A stretch of 64,000 nucleotides of DNA, taken from the NCBI RefSeq assembly GCF_000213175.1, contig NW_009799099.1, positions 2,448,656 to 2,512,655 of the forward strand, in the 5' to 3' direction. A model generated the notes under the pieces. It did no database searches. It was not told the DNA's origin and saw nothing but the letters and a program-made list of their open reading frames with translations. The stretch's first letter is position 1. Each line of letters opens with the position of its first letter. A program made the position numbers and the translations under genes. Below, one piece after another: positions 39,077 through 50,552 of this stretch. This stretch comes from Neurospora tetrasperma FGSC 2508 (Eukaryota; Ascomycota; Sordariomycetes; Sordariales; Sordariaceae).

Positions 39077-42000
39077 ATGTCGGCCAAAAAAGGTCAAATT
39101 GGGATTCTTGGCATGTGTTTAGGAGTTCAGGGCTTGCTTTACGATCAGGCCTGCCAAACGACGGCAAATCAAAGATCACCAAAGACGATTTGAAGGCCGA
39201 GCCGTCGTGTTCCTCGCCTCTGATGTGTGCACTTGTATACAGCCGTCCATTACGACACTTGGGCTTGGTATCTAGGTTTGCGAGACACTCGAGGAATAAG
39301 CGCAGCGCCGAACCCCTACTCATTGCCTCCATCCGTTCCCCCCTTTGATATCATGTGTGATGTGTTTCCGCCCCCTCAACTGACTACGCAGTCCCTGAAG
39401 TTCACCCGAGTTTGACCTCTTCTCTATGGTCACTCCCGGTTTTTCTTTTTTTTCAATTCAGGAAGATTAAAGGTCCTATTACTCACCACGGGTTCCGTTG
39501 GCTATTGCTGTGGAAGATCGAGGTCCATCATTTAGGTCTACATCTCCCCTCTCGCCCTTGTTTGTCGCCTTGTCGATCGATCCACTCCACCCACGATGAC
39601 TGCTTCAGCAAACGATTCTGTCGAAACCGAGATAGCAAAATACAAGATTGTTTCAGAGAATCACGGTCCCAATGTATGTTGCTGTGACAATGAGATACGA
39701 TCTTGCTGCGGTGGGAATGACAGTCGTACATTTATGATGATGGACTGGGTTGACGTTATGACCTCTGTTCAACATCAAGACTGCCACAGGAAGTGCTCGT
39801 CTTTGCGAGTTTCGGAACCATATCTGGGGATAGACAGCCATAGTCCATCCCCGTCTTCATGCCGTCCCGTTGGACCGCTGTGCAAGTCGGTTCTGTCGTC
39901 GATAAAGCGGCTCTCACCCCAACTGAACTTTGTTTCATGTCTATTTTGTTCAGCATCTATAGACCATGGCATGGCATCAACACTCTCAGAAGCTCTCTGT
40001 CGTCCTTTGAGCACCCTTTTCACTCACAACCCGTAGTCTCCTTACAAATCACTCCCGTTTGATAAATACGGAACAAGAAGTGAGGAAGTGTTGATCTAGA
40101 AGCCAACACTTTCACTGACAGTTAGGAGTAGGTATGTTGAAGTTGAGTATTCGAATGCTTGCACCATCGCACGCCCATGTAACTGTTTGTCGGCACCTCA
40201 ACATCACTTTTTCATGAACACAACTCTCTTTTCGCTTACCACCATTTGCTTAATTCGATCCAAGGTTTGCCCGGCCATTTCAGCTCAAGTGATTCCACTG
40301 GTCAGGCATCCATTAATCGGTTTGTCAATACCATTCTCAAACGCTCTTATCAGCCCAGACTTGTCCAACTGGGCTCAGCTCAGTTCTTTCCTTTCTTCTT
40401 GATGATCAATTGTTATAAGGAGGAGTTTTTCTCTCCATGTTGACCGCACCGTCAACCAGCCACTTTCTTGGTATCAAATTAGTTCTTCGTGGTGTCTACA
40501 CCAATTCAAAAAGTCGCAGACGCCGGCACCTACAAAGTATCTATGTACATACGGGTTGATGAATGTGCATACGGTAAGGCGGGAGAGAGGGGGGGGGGTA
40601 CTATGCAATGCGAGCATATCTCAAGTAAGCGATGTGATGCCATGTAGAGTTGCAAACGTGAGGTAGCTGCGCTCATCCGTTGATTTGTTGCAGTCTATCT
40701 AGGACACGGCCGGCCAGGGAAGGTTTGGGTAGGTAGGTAATACGATGTGGAAAAGGCTCTCAAGAGTTAAAGATAGCTGTGGTTTTTGTTGTTGTTGGAC
40801 ACTCGTAATTTGTACGCTAGTTGCTTGGTTAAACGAAAGGAAGGAGGGAGGGATGATAGAAAGACGGGTAGTAAAGGTGATAATTGGAATTTGTGAGTGA
40901 CTGGTGTCAAACTTTGATGCGTAGAGGATAGAGGCAGAGAGCTGAGGGTAGTAGTAAATGCATAACAGCGTGTGTTAACAACGGCAATTCCCGTCCAAAA
41001 GACAAGTACTGAAAGACCATCTTATGGATGTCATCATCACACAACTTTCATGAAGGCCTTCTTTTGGGCTCTGAAAATCTCATCCGTATAAGGAGGTAGC
41101 CAAAGTTCTGTCTACGCCTCTTTTTTTCTTTTTTTTCTTTTTTTCCCCTTCCTTTGCTGACTCAGAGGAAAAGAATCTCTTGGTCTGTTTCATCCACGCT
41201 TCCTCTTTCGTACACTGTCTATGAACAAGACGTTTCGGTCTTCGTCAATATGAATCTCATATAATGTGGGTCGATATGTTTCGTTTTGGATCATTCTCTC
41301 TTATACCCCACCGCTGGTAAGAACATATAATCCAGATTCTCGGAATTTTGGGACATTAATGGCGACGACAGAGTAAGTGGCTTGACCGTCCACTTGTCCT
41401 AATGTTTTCGATTGCCCGCTTTGCGGCTGTGTGATACCTACCTGTGAGAATCCGGATCACACATTGTATGTGTGGATACACATATGTGTGCGCAGCAGCT
41501 TATTTCCATCTATGGGTAGTACATACTCGGTAGCGATGTATGTCGGCAGGTGAGTGTAGACATCGCTGTGCTATGCAGGTAAGATCAAGTTGGCGTGCCT
41601 TATTTACAACTGCTTGGTGCTTGCTACTTTGGTACTGGTTACAGTACGAGGTTTTTGATGGTACAGCATTGTGAGTGGCCTTAAAGGTGTGCGGCACGTA
41701 ATAGCTTCGGTGGTCCGCCCTGTATAACGAAACGTTCCTGAGAGGTGAAAGAAGTACCCAAGCTTACCATGTTCCAAACAGGGAAAAGGAAACTCGGACA
41801 AGAGAAGCGAAGTACATCAAGAGCCCTGGACTGTCCACATGTGTTAAACATTTTCAAACGGCCAGCTCATTAGGCAACTTCGGATGAATCGTGGTGAAAG
41901 CGGCGATTGATCGCTCGGACCCCGTTCAGCTGGTTCAGGGAAGTGCTCGTGAATTGAAAGTACCTGTCGATGTCAGCGATCCACCCGATTGAAGAGGTGA

Positions 42001-44981
42001 TATGGCAGGTGGATTAGTATCTTGTCTAGATAAAATGGCGGCCGCAACGGGATACTTGCGAAGTTACCTCATGTTACAAGCTTGTCCGCCTGTGTAAAGA
42101 TCCGACTTGGCTCTTCATCTGCGCCTCGTGTATATACTACGTGTGTGACATGTCGGTTGCGCGTCCGCTGAATAGAACCCTGGGCTCTTGGCCACCGTTG
42201 GCTGGCTGCAGCCCAGGACACCGCCGGGTCCGGGTTATGTGACCGGACCACCCTTTCTTGCCAAACCCACCAAGATCTGACCAGAAAGGTGGGGGAGGAG
42301 GGGTATCATATGGCCTGAGACAGCTAAGCTCGCCTTTTTGGTTGTTTGAACAGGATGATGTTTCTTTCGCGGCTGCTTATTCCCAAGGCATCTCATCGGA
42401 AGAAGCAGCGAAGCAGAAGCAAGTTTGGGTGCGGCGAAAGCAACTCAACTGACAATGGCGGTAATGGGAATAAGCAAGCATGACTCCCTCCAAGTCATCC
42501 GATAATGGGCAATGAAAAAGAGAAACGAATGTGATAAGACATGCTGCACCATCTCGACCATGTTGACTTTTGTTCCCATGGCTCCATCCATTCAGCATAT
42601 TCATTCAGGGCGTCACAGGGCCTAAGGGGTAAGCTCATTTACAGACTGCCGAGGTGCCGAGAAAGATCTAGCGTTGTGGTGGAAGTGGTGGGCTAGCCTG
42701 TCCAATGTCGATGACGGGGAGAAGGAAGAAGATGCAGGTTTCTGGGAGGATGTGAGAGCTTTGCCCGCTGCTTCGATCCTAATCTACTCCCCTGTTCCCG
42801 GTCAGCATTGTGCTGATGACAATCAGAGGCAGGAGGGGTTGGGTAGCTTAGGAGGGGAGAGAGAAAGGACCCTTTTGGTCTCATCAAGGACCGATGTTCA
42901 CGGCTTCACGCCCGTAGGGTTATTTGGGATTGCTTCTGCTCATGTCGTGCTAGTTGTACGAGAGCAGGAGAGATACATGCTTCTTCTTGTAGTTGCTCTG
43001 GGTAGTGGGCGCAGTTGCTGGGCGGGCGAGGCCACCGATGGAGAGGCAAATCAGATGGAGTGACAAGATGCAGAGTGCAACCCTGTTTCCCACCCCATGC
43101 TGCCTGTTGGAAGGCTGCATACGTCTCGCATGGCGCTCTATTGGTGACGGCTTTCCCGTTACTGATGCTGAAATGATTGATGGTGGTGGTACAGGATGTG
43201 AAGGTGCTTCGACTCTGTCCGCGTGTACATACCTACGTCGTGATGTCTGTGTGCCTTGTGCATTTATCGTCCTTGGTTATCTGTCAAGAATCGCGACTAT
43301 TTACTTGCAGGACACCCGGCGATCTTCCTGTTAGTAGTATTTGAACTCGACAGTACCTAGAGGTAGTGTTGAGAGGAATATGGGCGTACATAACAGGTAG
43401 TACGCTCGGAGTGCTCATATGAATTGACATGTCGCAGTTACCGTTCCTGACCCGCTAATTACCTAGCGCCCCCCACGCCCTCTAGTCGCAGGTTCGTTCC
43501 CACCCAGGGGCACTGGAGCACGCCAAAACGGGGGGCTAAGTGGAAAGCGACAGGGGTGCAACAACAGGGCCCCCGGGCTGATACCGTCCCAGGCGAGCCA
43601 GACAGGAAGGTTCCGTGTGGTTCCGTCGGTAGGCCGCAGGTGCGAATGTGCACCGCCTGCCGCCCCCGGTGTCTTTTGGTGCCCCTGCTTCTTGGTTGCT
43701 CTTGGTGCCTTTTGTTTCGCCTGCTTGACCTGGATCGAATTTCAGTTGGCTCTTGCCGCGTATAAGGTAGGGCAGACACGGCAGGCACATGGACACTGGG
43801 CTTAGTATATCTTCAATTGTGGTGTAGTGTAATGCAGTGGATTAGGTGGTGTAGGGGAACTCGTCCTTCTTACCAGCTCCGGTCGACATCTCAGCTCCAA
43901 CTAGAACTCGCACCTCAACTTCTTCTGCTGCAACGAACAAACCTAACCGATCTTCAAACCGCTTCCTCCTGCAATCGCCTCCACCCGATCCCTATCCAGT
44001 ACTCGCTTCAAAGCCGCTGTACATTACATTGCAGGAAATTCGCTGTCTAACGGGCCGCAGTCAGTGTCGGCCGCAAGTAACCTGCAGTACAAATCGACAC
44101 ACAGTAAACGCGCGTTAGACATTCGGATTTCGGACCAGATTGCTCCACCTTCCGGCGCTACTTCTACATTTCGAGTCCGGAGTCCCGCCGAGTTCGAGCT
44201 CCGTCCTCGTCGTCTCCATTTATACGTATCTTCGGACGTCGCCGCCGCCGTCAGACCTGATTCACATTTGTTCGCTCCCGCTCGCCGAAGGTCCCCGCAC
44301 CCGCACCCATATTCGCACCGCACTCAGACCGTCAATTCGCGTTAAGAACCTCACGCCCTACTCGGCGCTATCTTTGTCTGTATCTCTCGGCCTCTGGCAC
44401 GAGCGCGCAAGGCGCTGGAACTGACAATCGGCGCTGGTTGATTGGTCAAGATTGCTGGTTATTTGGCCATCGCGGATCATCACAGAATTTTGCTTTAAAC
44501 CCCCCAAACGTGCGGGGCCGTTCTTGACAGGAGTTTTGACAAGCGAAAAGTTGAGAAGGAAGACAGGACTTGGGGCCAAACGGAACAGGAACTCCCATCT
44601 CAGTATCACCACGGGTATCAGATGATAACGGGTCTTGCGCCTGGTCCGACGGATTCGTTGACGTTCGAGTGCTGGATGGCCGCTCGTTAAATCCCCATCA
44701 CCAACATTATCAGGATGCGTTAACCGGCGAGCAACCAAGTATTCGGCCTGATCCAACTCGACAGGCAAGCTCTTCGCCAGCTCAACTTCTCGTCACTCCT
44801 TTCTGATCTCGCGTGTTTTCCATGATTCGATCGCCTGCTTAACCCGGAGTTCTATACCCATCCTTGGACTTGTTTTCGTTCTCCATCTTCTTCGATATCG
44901 CGCTTGCAAGTTACTTACCAATCCTGATCAGCTTTCGCAAAGGTTTACACGCGTTTGGTCTGGCCATTGCTAGATGATACA
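39077..44981. other. 5.9-kb gene-free region upstream of the O-GlcNAc transferase gene
   Basis: No frame here has recognisable domains or convincing splicing; the largest (129-146 codons at 39596-40036, 42674-43063 and 44358-44768) look random. A T-rich tract lies at about 41120-41152. The last kilobase before 44982 is pyrimidine-rich and could be a long 5' leader or promoter. Non-coding transcripts cannot be excluded. Confidence 0.5.
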
Positions 44982-47900
44982 ATGACACATCTAGTCCAGA
45001 TGCACCATATGGTGCCGCCATCGTTCAATCATCGCGCCTCCTTTCAAGCACAACATGGGCATGGCCACGGGCCCTCGCACGGACAAGACTACTTCACTTA
45101 CCATCAGGGCTTTTCGCACTACCAAGAGGGGCATCAACCAGGCCACCAACAAAGCCACCAACCGCCGTCGAACCTCCATGACCATCATGTCAGCAACTTG
45201 AACGTGACACCCCGGTTGTTCCCTTCTCGCAGCACCCAGCCGACCTTGCATCGCATCACGACCACCTTTCACCGATCCCACGGACCAGACCACAGCGCCG
45301 AACACTCACTTCGACGAAAAACTCCGAGAGGAACTATCGATAATGGTTACGATGGCTCACTGACACACCTGGCATCCGGGCCACCTCCCTTGAAGCAGAT
45401 GGCCCTTCCGGGCCCATCAAGGCTTTTTCCCGGCACTGTCGATCAGGGGCTCTCTGGCTCGTCTACGTCAAGCAATCTTCAGCATTCCGTACCCGCCGGT
45501 TCTTGGCCGTATCCTGCCCCACTGACCTCAGGAAGCCTCGCTTCGGCTACCGAGACACTTTCGCTCAAGTCGGGCTCCGTGACACCGCTGGGCTGGGGAG
45601 CTGGTCCATCAAACGTGGGGCAAGGTTTTGGTGCAGCAGATAGTAACCTCCTTGCGCTGCCCATCCCCCAGTTTGGTCATCATACCGTGTCCAATCTGCA
45701 ACCACTTCTGGGGCCTGGCTATTACACCCAGTCCATGACTCCAGGAGTGTACAGTCCCGCGGCGCTCCCACAACCTGCGGTGCACAGAGAAGGTGTCTAT
45801 CCTGACTTTCGAAACTCGTTCAATCTAGGGAATCATTACACGCAAACAGGTGCGGTCGTTGACAGCGCTTTCGTTCCGCCGAACTCGGCTATCCAGCAGT
45901 GTCTTCCTCAAGTCTATGGGCCGGGTCACGCACACTCGCTCAGGTTGCCATTCTCAGCCTACCCCCTCGATGATGGCCTTTCACGCTATAATCAGGCACA
46001 TTTCACGCCACATGCCACATATGTCGGCGGTAACAATCAGTATATGAACTCAAAACCAGGCGGGAGCTTTCAACAAGGCATTGGGGAGCCCTCGTCGCCA
46101 GTTCACTTCAAAGATCGGGCATTACATTTAGCCCACAAGACATATAACGATCTAGTCCTGTATTTGAATCACCTACATCGTTGTGAAGCGACTAAGCCTG
46201 GAAGTGGGCACCGGATTGCCTATCCAAGACCGCCCAGGACACTTACTTTTTCTATTCCCCAATTCTCCGCCCCTTCCACGCGTCCAGGCGCAACCGATGG
46301 CCACCCACAGCACTCGAACCAAAATGACGCTGCCTCGCGGCCTCTGAGTTATACGTCCGGCCACTCTAATCTTCACTCACTTTATCTTGAGAACGTCAAC
46401 AGCCATCTAAAGCCTTGCTCACAAGGGCAGTATTATCAGGCCAAGCTGCCTAAGCGTTCATTTGAGCTCAACTCGCCCATTGGTGCAGCAAAGACTGCCT
46501 TGGATGTGTTGTCAAACCTGTGTGAGCAGAGTGGGTGGAAGTGGGTGGATGGTATGTTGCTTGGCGGGTGCCTTCATTACGCTCTCGAGCGTTACGATCA
46601 GGCACTCGAGTGGTTTAGACGGGTGCTCAGCATTGACGAAAGCCATGTTGAAGCCATCTCCCACACGGCAGCAACACTTTACTCCATGAACAGACCTGAT
46701 GAAGCCGAGCACCACTGGATGCAAGCCGTGAAGAAACGACCGAGCTATTTGGAGGCGGTGGAGAGCTTGGTGAATATGCTAATTTATAGGCATAAGAGCC
46801 CAGAAGCGGTCAAGGTGATTGACTTCGTTCAGCGCTCTTTGAGGATGTCCAGTCCTGGTTCAGCACATGATCAAGTCAGTGAAACTGGGAGCGAAACGGA
46901 CACGGCATCGACGGCAACCATTAGAGAACCTAGCCCTGACCCGTTTCTGCATGATGGGGATAAAACCGATAGCCCCGAGACATTCTTTGCCTTCACTGCG
47001 GAGAATAGCAGGCAACCAGGCTTTGGTTCGAGTGGCTATGCTATTCCTGGGAGCGAGAATGGGCGGATGATCAGCATTATCCATGCCAAAGGGAACATCC
47101 TCTACTCCCTGAAGAACATAGATGGCGCATCCAAATCTTTCGAGGAGGCTGTTTTAGTTAGCGCCGGAAGACAGGTCAAGGGACTCCAGTCACTCATCCG
47201 CCTGATACAGAGTGTCCTCAATCCAGGGAATGGTGGGATGGTATCGCTGCAGAATTCGACGAGAAAGAATCTATCTGCACCGCTATTGCTCCCTCCTGAG
47301 AGAGCAAAACACACTGCTAAGCTCGTTTTTGCGGCTAGCGGTGGGCATCTCCCTGGGCTTCGATACGTTGTATCGAGTAGTCAGAGGAGGTCGGCCGTAT
47401 CAACGACAAGCAACGCTCTGCTTTCACTGGCCAAAATCTTGCAAGATGCCATGTCCAATGGAGGTTCTGGTACAGGCGTCCCACAGCAATCACCCAGTGT
47501 TGGTGATATTCTGGCTCTTTACTACTTGTCTCTTTCTCTCCAGGAAAGTCCATCCACAGCTAATAACGTGGGGATTCTTCTTGCGAGCGTCCAACTCACG
47601 GCATCACAACAGGTGTCTGTCCCAGATGCCTCTACGGCGGCACCGATCCCTGGAATTGTACCTGGGAGTGGGCTTGCTTTAGCGCTGGCTTACTACCAGT
47701 ACGGACTCACGTTGGATCCGAAGCATGTACATCTTCATACGAACCTGGGCAGTCTCCTTAAGGATATCGGCCAACTCGATCTAGCCATCTCCATGTACGA
47801 GAAGGCAGTGGCTTGTGATGGCACTTTTGACATTGCCTTAACGAATCTTGCAAATGCGGTCAAGGATAGGGGTCGCACCAACGACGCCATCGTCTACTAC

Positions 47901-50018
47901 AAGCGGGCCGTAACCTCGAACCCGGATTTCGCTGAAGCAGTCTGTGGACTTTCTACTGCTCTCAACTCGGTATGCGACTGGCGGGGCCGTGGCGGAGTTC
48001 TGCTTGCCAACGGCAGGTACGATCGGTGGCATGTTGGTGAAGATGGAATGCTAGAAGACGTAACGAAACAGGGCAGGGGAAGCGGCCTCATGCAGCGCGT
48101 GGTTGACATTGTTGCCCAGCAGCTGAGGGAAGCGTCTGCCTGGGGTTGCGGTGTCTTGCAAGAACAATCCGCTATGCAGTTGATGGCTTATCTCAAGACT
48201 GCCAGGGCTGCTATCGCCGATGGTACACTGGACCTAGATGCGGAGTTGCAGAAATGGTCTGGTAAACCATGGGAAGGTTCCCGGGTGTTACGGCTGATCG
48301 AACGAGCTACAAAAGCTACCGTGCGGCGTTGGTATCGTGACAGGTACATCAACGGCCAAGAGTCGGCTTCTGGATACGCTCGGCCAAGGGTTCCCGGCAC
48401 TCTCACGGTTCCAACCGCGCCAACAGTCCTACCATTCCACACCTTTACATGTCCTCTCACAGCCAAGGATGTCCGAATGATCTCTCAGAGGAATGCGCTT
48501 AGGATCTCGTGTTCCACCCTCAGATCTTCCTGGATCCCCGCCACGGTATATGAACCCCCGAAACCACCAAGTCCACAACTCAACATAGGCTATGTATCTT
48601 CCGATTTCAACAACCATCCTTTGGCACACTTGATGCAATCTGTCTTTGGATTCCACGACAATACACGGGTGAGGGCTTTCTGTTATGCGACTACGGCCAG
48701 CGATAAGTCGGTTCACCGCCAACAGATCGAGCGCGAGGCACCAGTTTTCCAAGATGTGAGCACCTGGTCATCCGACCGGCTGGTACAGCAAATTGTTGCA
48801 GATGGAATTCATATCCTGGTAAATCTTAACGGCTATACCAGAGGAGCTCGCAACGAGGTCTTCGCAGCACGACCTGCACCGATTCAAATGGCCTTTATGG
48901 GATTTGCAGGGACACTGGGGGCTGAGTGGTGCGACTATCTGCTCGCAGATACGACGTCAGTGCCACCATCAACATTGCGTCCACACCGTGACAACCTAAG
49001 TCTGGAGGATGTCTTCCGTGATGAAGCTGATGCCGAGGCCGACGATTGGGTATACTCGGAGAATCTCATATATTGCAAGGACACATTCTTTTGCTGCGAT
49101 CACAAACAGTCTGCCGATGGTTCGGACGAGAGAGGGATGACGTGGGAAGAGGAACAGAGGAGGCGATGGAATATGCGCAAGATGCTGTTCCCCAACCTCC
49201 CAGACGACAGGATCATCCTCGGTAACTTCAACCAACTCTACAAGGTACGTTTCCTCAATTTTGCAAGGGAATTTGCATGTGCAGCTCCGCTGACTAACGC
49301 CCTTGTACAACAGATCGATCCTACTACGTTTCGAACCTGGCTTCGCATACTAGCACATGTTCCCAAAGCTATCTTGTGGCTTCTGCGGTTCCCCGAGCTC
49401 GGCGAAAACAACCTCCGCCGGACGGCAAAGCTCTGGGCAGGTGAGGAAGTCGCCAGCCGCATCATCTTCACCGACGTGGCTCCCAAGCAGCAACACATCG
49501 CCCGCGCCCGCGTGTGCGACCTCTTCCTCGACACACCCGAGTGCAACGCACATACGACGGCCGCCGACGTCCTGTGGTCGAGTACACCGCTGCTGACGCT
49601 GCCGCGGTACGAGTACAAGATGTGTTCGCGTATGGCGGCGTCGATTCTCAAGGGAGCGTTGCCGAAGAGTGAGGCGGGAAGACAGGCGGCTGAGGATCTG
49701 ATTGCTGGCGATGACTATGAATACGAGAACAGGGCTATCAAGCTTGCGAATGGGTTGACGTACGAGTTGGTTGTGGATGGGTTTTGTATGCCAGGGTATA
49801 ATGGTGCTGGTGGTGCTGGTGGTGGTCACGGCGGTTACAGAGCTAGTTACTATGGTAAACCGGTCGGAAGACTCGCCGAGCTGAGGAAATTGCTGTGGGA
49901 GAGCAAGTGGACTTGTGCGTTGTTTGATACGCGGAGATGGGTCAGGGACTTGGAGGATGCATATGAACAAGCGTGGCAGAGGTGGGTTGACGGCGTTGGT
50001 GGGGATATCTATCTCTGA
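44982..50018 (+). CDS. O-GlcNAc transferase-like protein (TPR + GT41 domain)
   Basis: Two exons, 44982-49244 and 49314-50018, giving 1655 residues. The start is the ATG at 44982; the frame stays open a little further upstream without another ATG. Residues 1-~400 are low-complexity, rich in His, Gln, Ser and Pro. Two TPR blocks are seen: ~518-600 (LGGCLHYALERYDQALEWFR) and ~895-994 (LHTNLGSLLKDIGQLDLAIS). The catalytic region starts near residue 1198 with LNIGYVSSDFNNHPLAHLMQ; H1212 matches the conserved active-site histidine of OGT. It continues with VNLNGYTRGARNEVFAARPA and, near the nucleotide site, FNQLYK with K1421. The second exon begins IDPTTFRTWLRIL and includes LFLDTPECNAHTTAADVLW. 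GT41 enzymes attach GlcNAc to Ser/Thr of nuclear and cytosolic proteins. Yeasts lack this gene; filamentous fungi keep a homolog of uncertain specificity. Confidence 0.92.
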   Translation: MTHLVQMHHMVPPSFNHRASFQAQHGHGHGPSHGQDYFTYHQGFSHYQEGHQPGHQQSHQPPSNLHDHHVSNLNVTPRLFPSRSTQPTLHRITTTFHRSHGPDHSAEHSLRRKTPRGTIDNGYDGSLTHLASGPPPLKQMALPGPSRLFPGTVDQGLSGSSTSSNLQHSVPAGSWPYPAPLTSGSLASATETLSLKSGSVTPLGWGAGPSNVGQGFGAADSNLLALPIPQFGHHTVSNLQPLLGPGYYTQSMTPGVYSPAALPQPAVHREGVYPDFRNSFNLGNHYTQTGAVVDSAFVPPNSAIQQCLPQVYGPGHAHSLRLPFSAYPLDDGLSRYNQAHFTPHATYVGGNNQYMNSKPGGSFQQGIGEPSSPVHFKDRALHLAHKTYNDLVLYLNHLHRCEATKPGSGHRIAYPRPPRTLTFSIPQFSAPSTRPGATDGHPQHSNQNDAASRPLSYTSGHSNLHSLYLENVNSHLKPCSQGQYYQAKLPKRSFELNSPIGAAKTALDVLSNLCEQSGWKWVDGMLLGGCLHYALERYDQALEWFRRVLSIDESHVEAISHTAATLYSMNRPDEAEHHWMQAVKKRPSYLEAVESLVNMLIYRHKSPEAVKVIDFVQRSLRMSSPGSAHDQVSETGSETDTASTATIREPSPDPFLHDGDKTDSPETFFAFTAENSRQPGFGSSGYAIPGSENGRMISIIHAKGNILYSLKNIDGASKSFEEAVLVSAGRQVKGLQSLIRLIQSVLNPGNGGMVSLQNSTRKNLSAPLLLPPERAKHTAKLVFAASGGHLPGLRYVVSSSQRRSAVSTTSNALLSLAKILQDAMSNGGSGTGVPQQSPSVGDILALYYLSLSLQESPSTANNVGILLASVQLTASQQVSVPDASTAAPIPGIVPGSGLALALAYYQYGLTLDPKHVHLHTNLGSLLKDIGQLDLAISMYEKAVACDGTFDIALTNLANAVKDRGRTNDAIVYYKRAVTSNPDFAEAVCGLSTALNSVCDWRGRGGVLLANGRYDRWHVGEDGMLEDVTKQGRGSGLMQRVVDIVAQQLREASAWGCGVLQEQSAMQLMAYLKTARAAIADGTLDLDAELQKWSGKPWEGSRVLRLIERATKATVRRWYRDRYINGQESASGYARPRVPGTLTVPTAPTVLPFHTFTCPLTAKDVRMISQRNALRISCSTLRSSWIPATVYEPPKPPSPQLNIGYVSSDFNNHPLAHLMQSVFGFHDNTRVRAFCYATTASDKSVHRQQIEREAPVFQDVSTWSSDRLVQQIVADGIHILVNLNGYTRGARNEVFAARPAPIQMAFMGFAGTLGAEWCDYLLADTTSVPPSTLRPHRDNLSLEDVFRDEADAEADDWVYSENLIYCKDTFFCCDHKQSADGSDERGMTWEEEQRRRWNMRKMLFPNLPDDRIILGNFNQLYKVRFLNFAREFACAAPLTNALVQQIDPTTFRTWLRILAHVPKAILWLLRFPELGENNLRRTAKLWAGEEVASRIIFTDVAPKQQHIARARVCDLFLDTPECNAHTTAADVLWSSTPLLTLPRYEYKMCSRMAASILKGALPKSEAGRQAAEDLIAGDDYEYENRAIKLANGLTYELVVDGFCMPGYNGAGGAGGGHGGYRASYYGKPVGRLAELRKLLWESKWTCALFDTRRWVRDLEDAYEQAWQRWVDGVGGDIYL
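49245..49313 (+). other. Stop-free 69-nt intron of the O-GlcNAc transferase-like gene
   Basis: Donor GTACGT, branch-like GCTGACTAAC and acceptor CAACAG are all present. The 69 nt are 23 codons without a stop, so the frame reads through. Removing it joins FNQLYK to IDPTTF, which matches the OGT family; retaining it inserts 23 non-conserved residues. Confidence 0.85.
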
Positions 50019-50530
50019 GGGCTGGGTAAAGGGCCACTTATTGCCAGTTCCATCATCTTTTAGTAAGACTAGATTCTTTCGTTTTCTCCTTTCTGCTTCT
50101 ATCGTGGCTAGGCGGGAAATATCAAGTTAGATCTGACGGAGTTATGGGAGGAGGAAAGACATTTGCACACAATTTGCGCAAATTTCAAATCAAGCCATTG
50201 CTTTTCTTTCTCATTCTTTTTTGGTGGCATGGGAAGACACAGCGCGAGCTGGACTCTCTGCGGACAAATGATTCAATGCTCGGTACAATGACAGTTTTTT
50301 GACAGCCATCACGATGAATTTGTTGCCAATACAGTTAGCCGAGGATTTGGTTGGCTTTCCAGTTTGATTCTATGAATGTGTGACGGGCATGCTGCTCCTT
50401 TTCACATAACATCGTCTGCAATCTCTTATGGACCTTTGATGCATTTGCTTCTCTGCCCATTGGCATTTGTTGCTATTAAAAACGAAAGTGTGTGTCGTAT
50501 GGTTGCGGCCGGTTAGGCACTTGTATCGAC

Positions 50531-50552
50531 TTTTTTTTTTTTTTTTTTTTTT
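50531..50552 (+). repeat. T(22) homopolymer
   Basis: Twenty-two consecutive T residues about 510 bp after the O-GlcNAc transferase stop codon, followed by a T/C-rich tail. Confidence 0.9.

Noticed and set aside
41455-41500. Small hairpin TATGTGT...ACACATA
   Set aside because: Seven base pairs in a TG/CA-rich stretch; expected by chance, and no U-tract or gene end nearby to make it meaningful.
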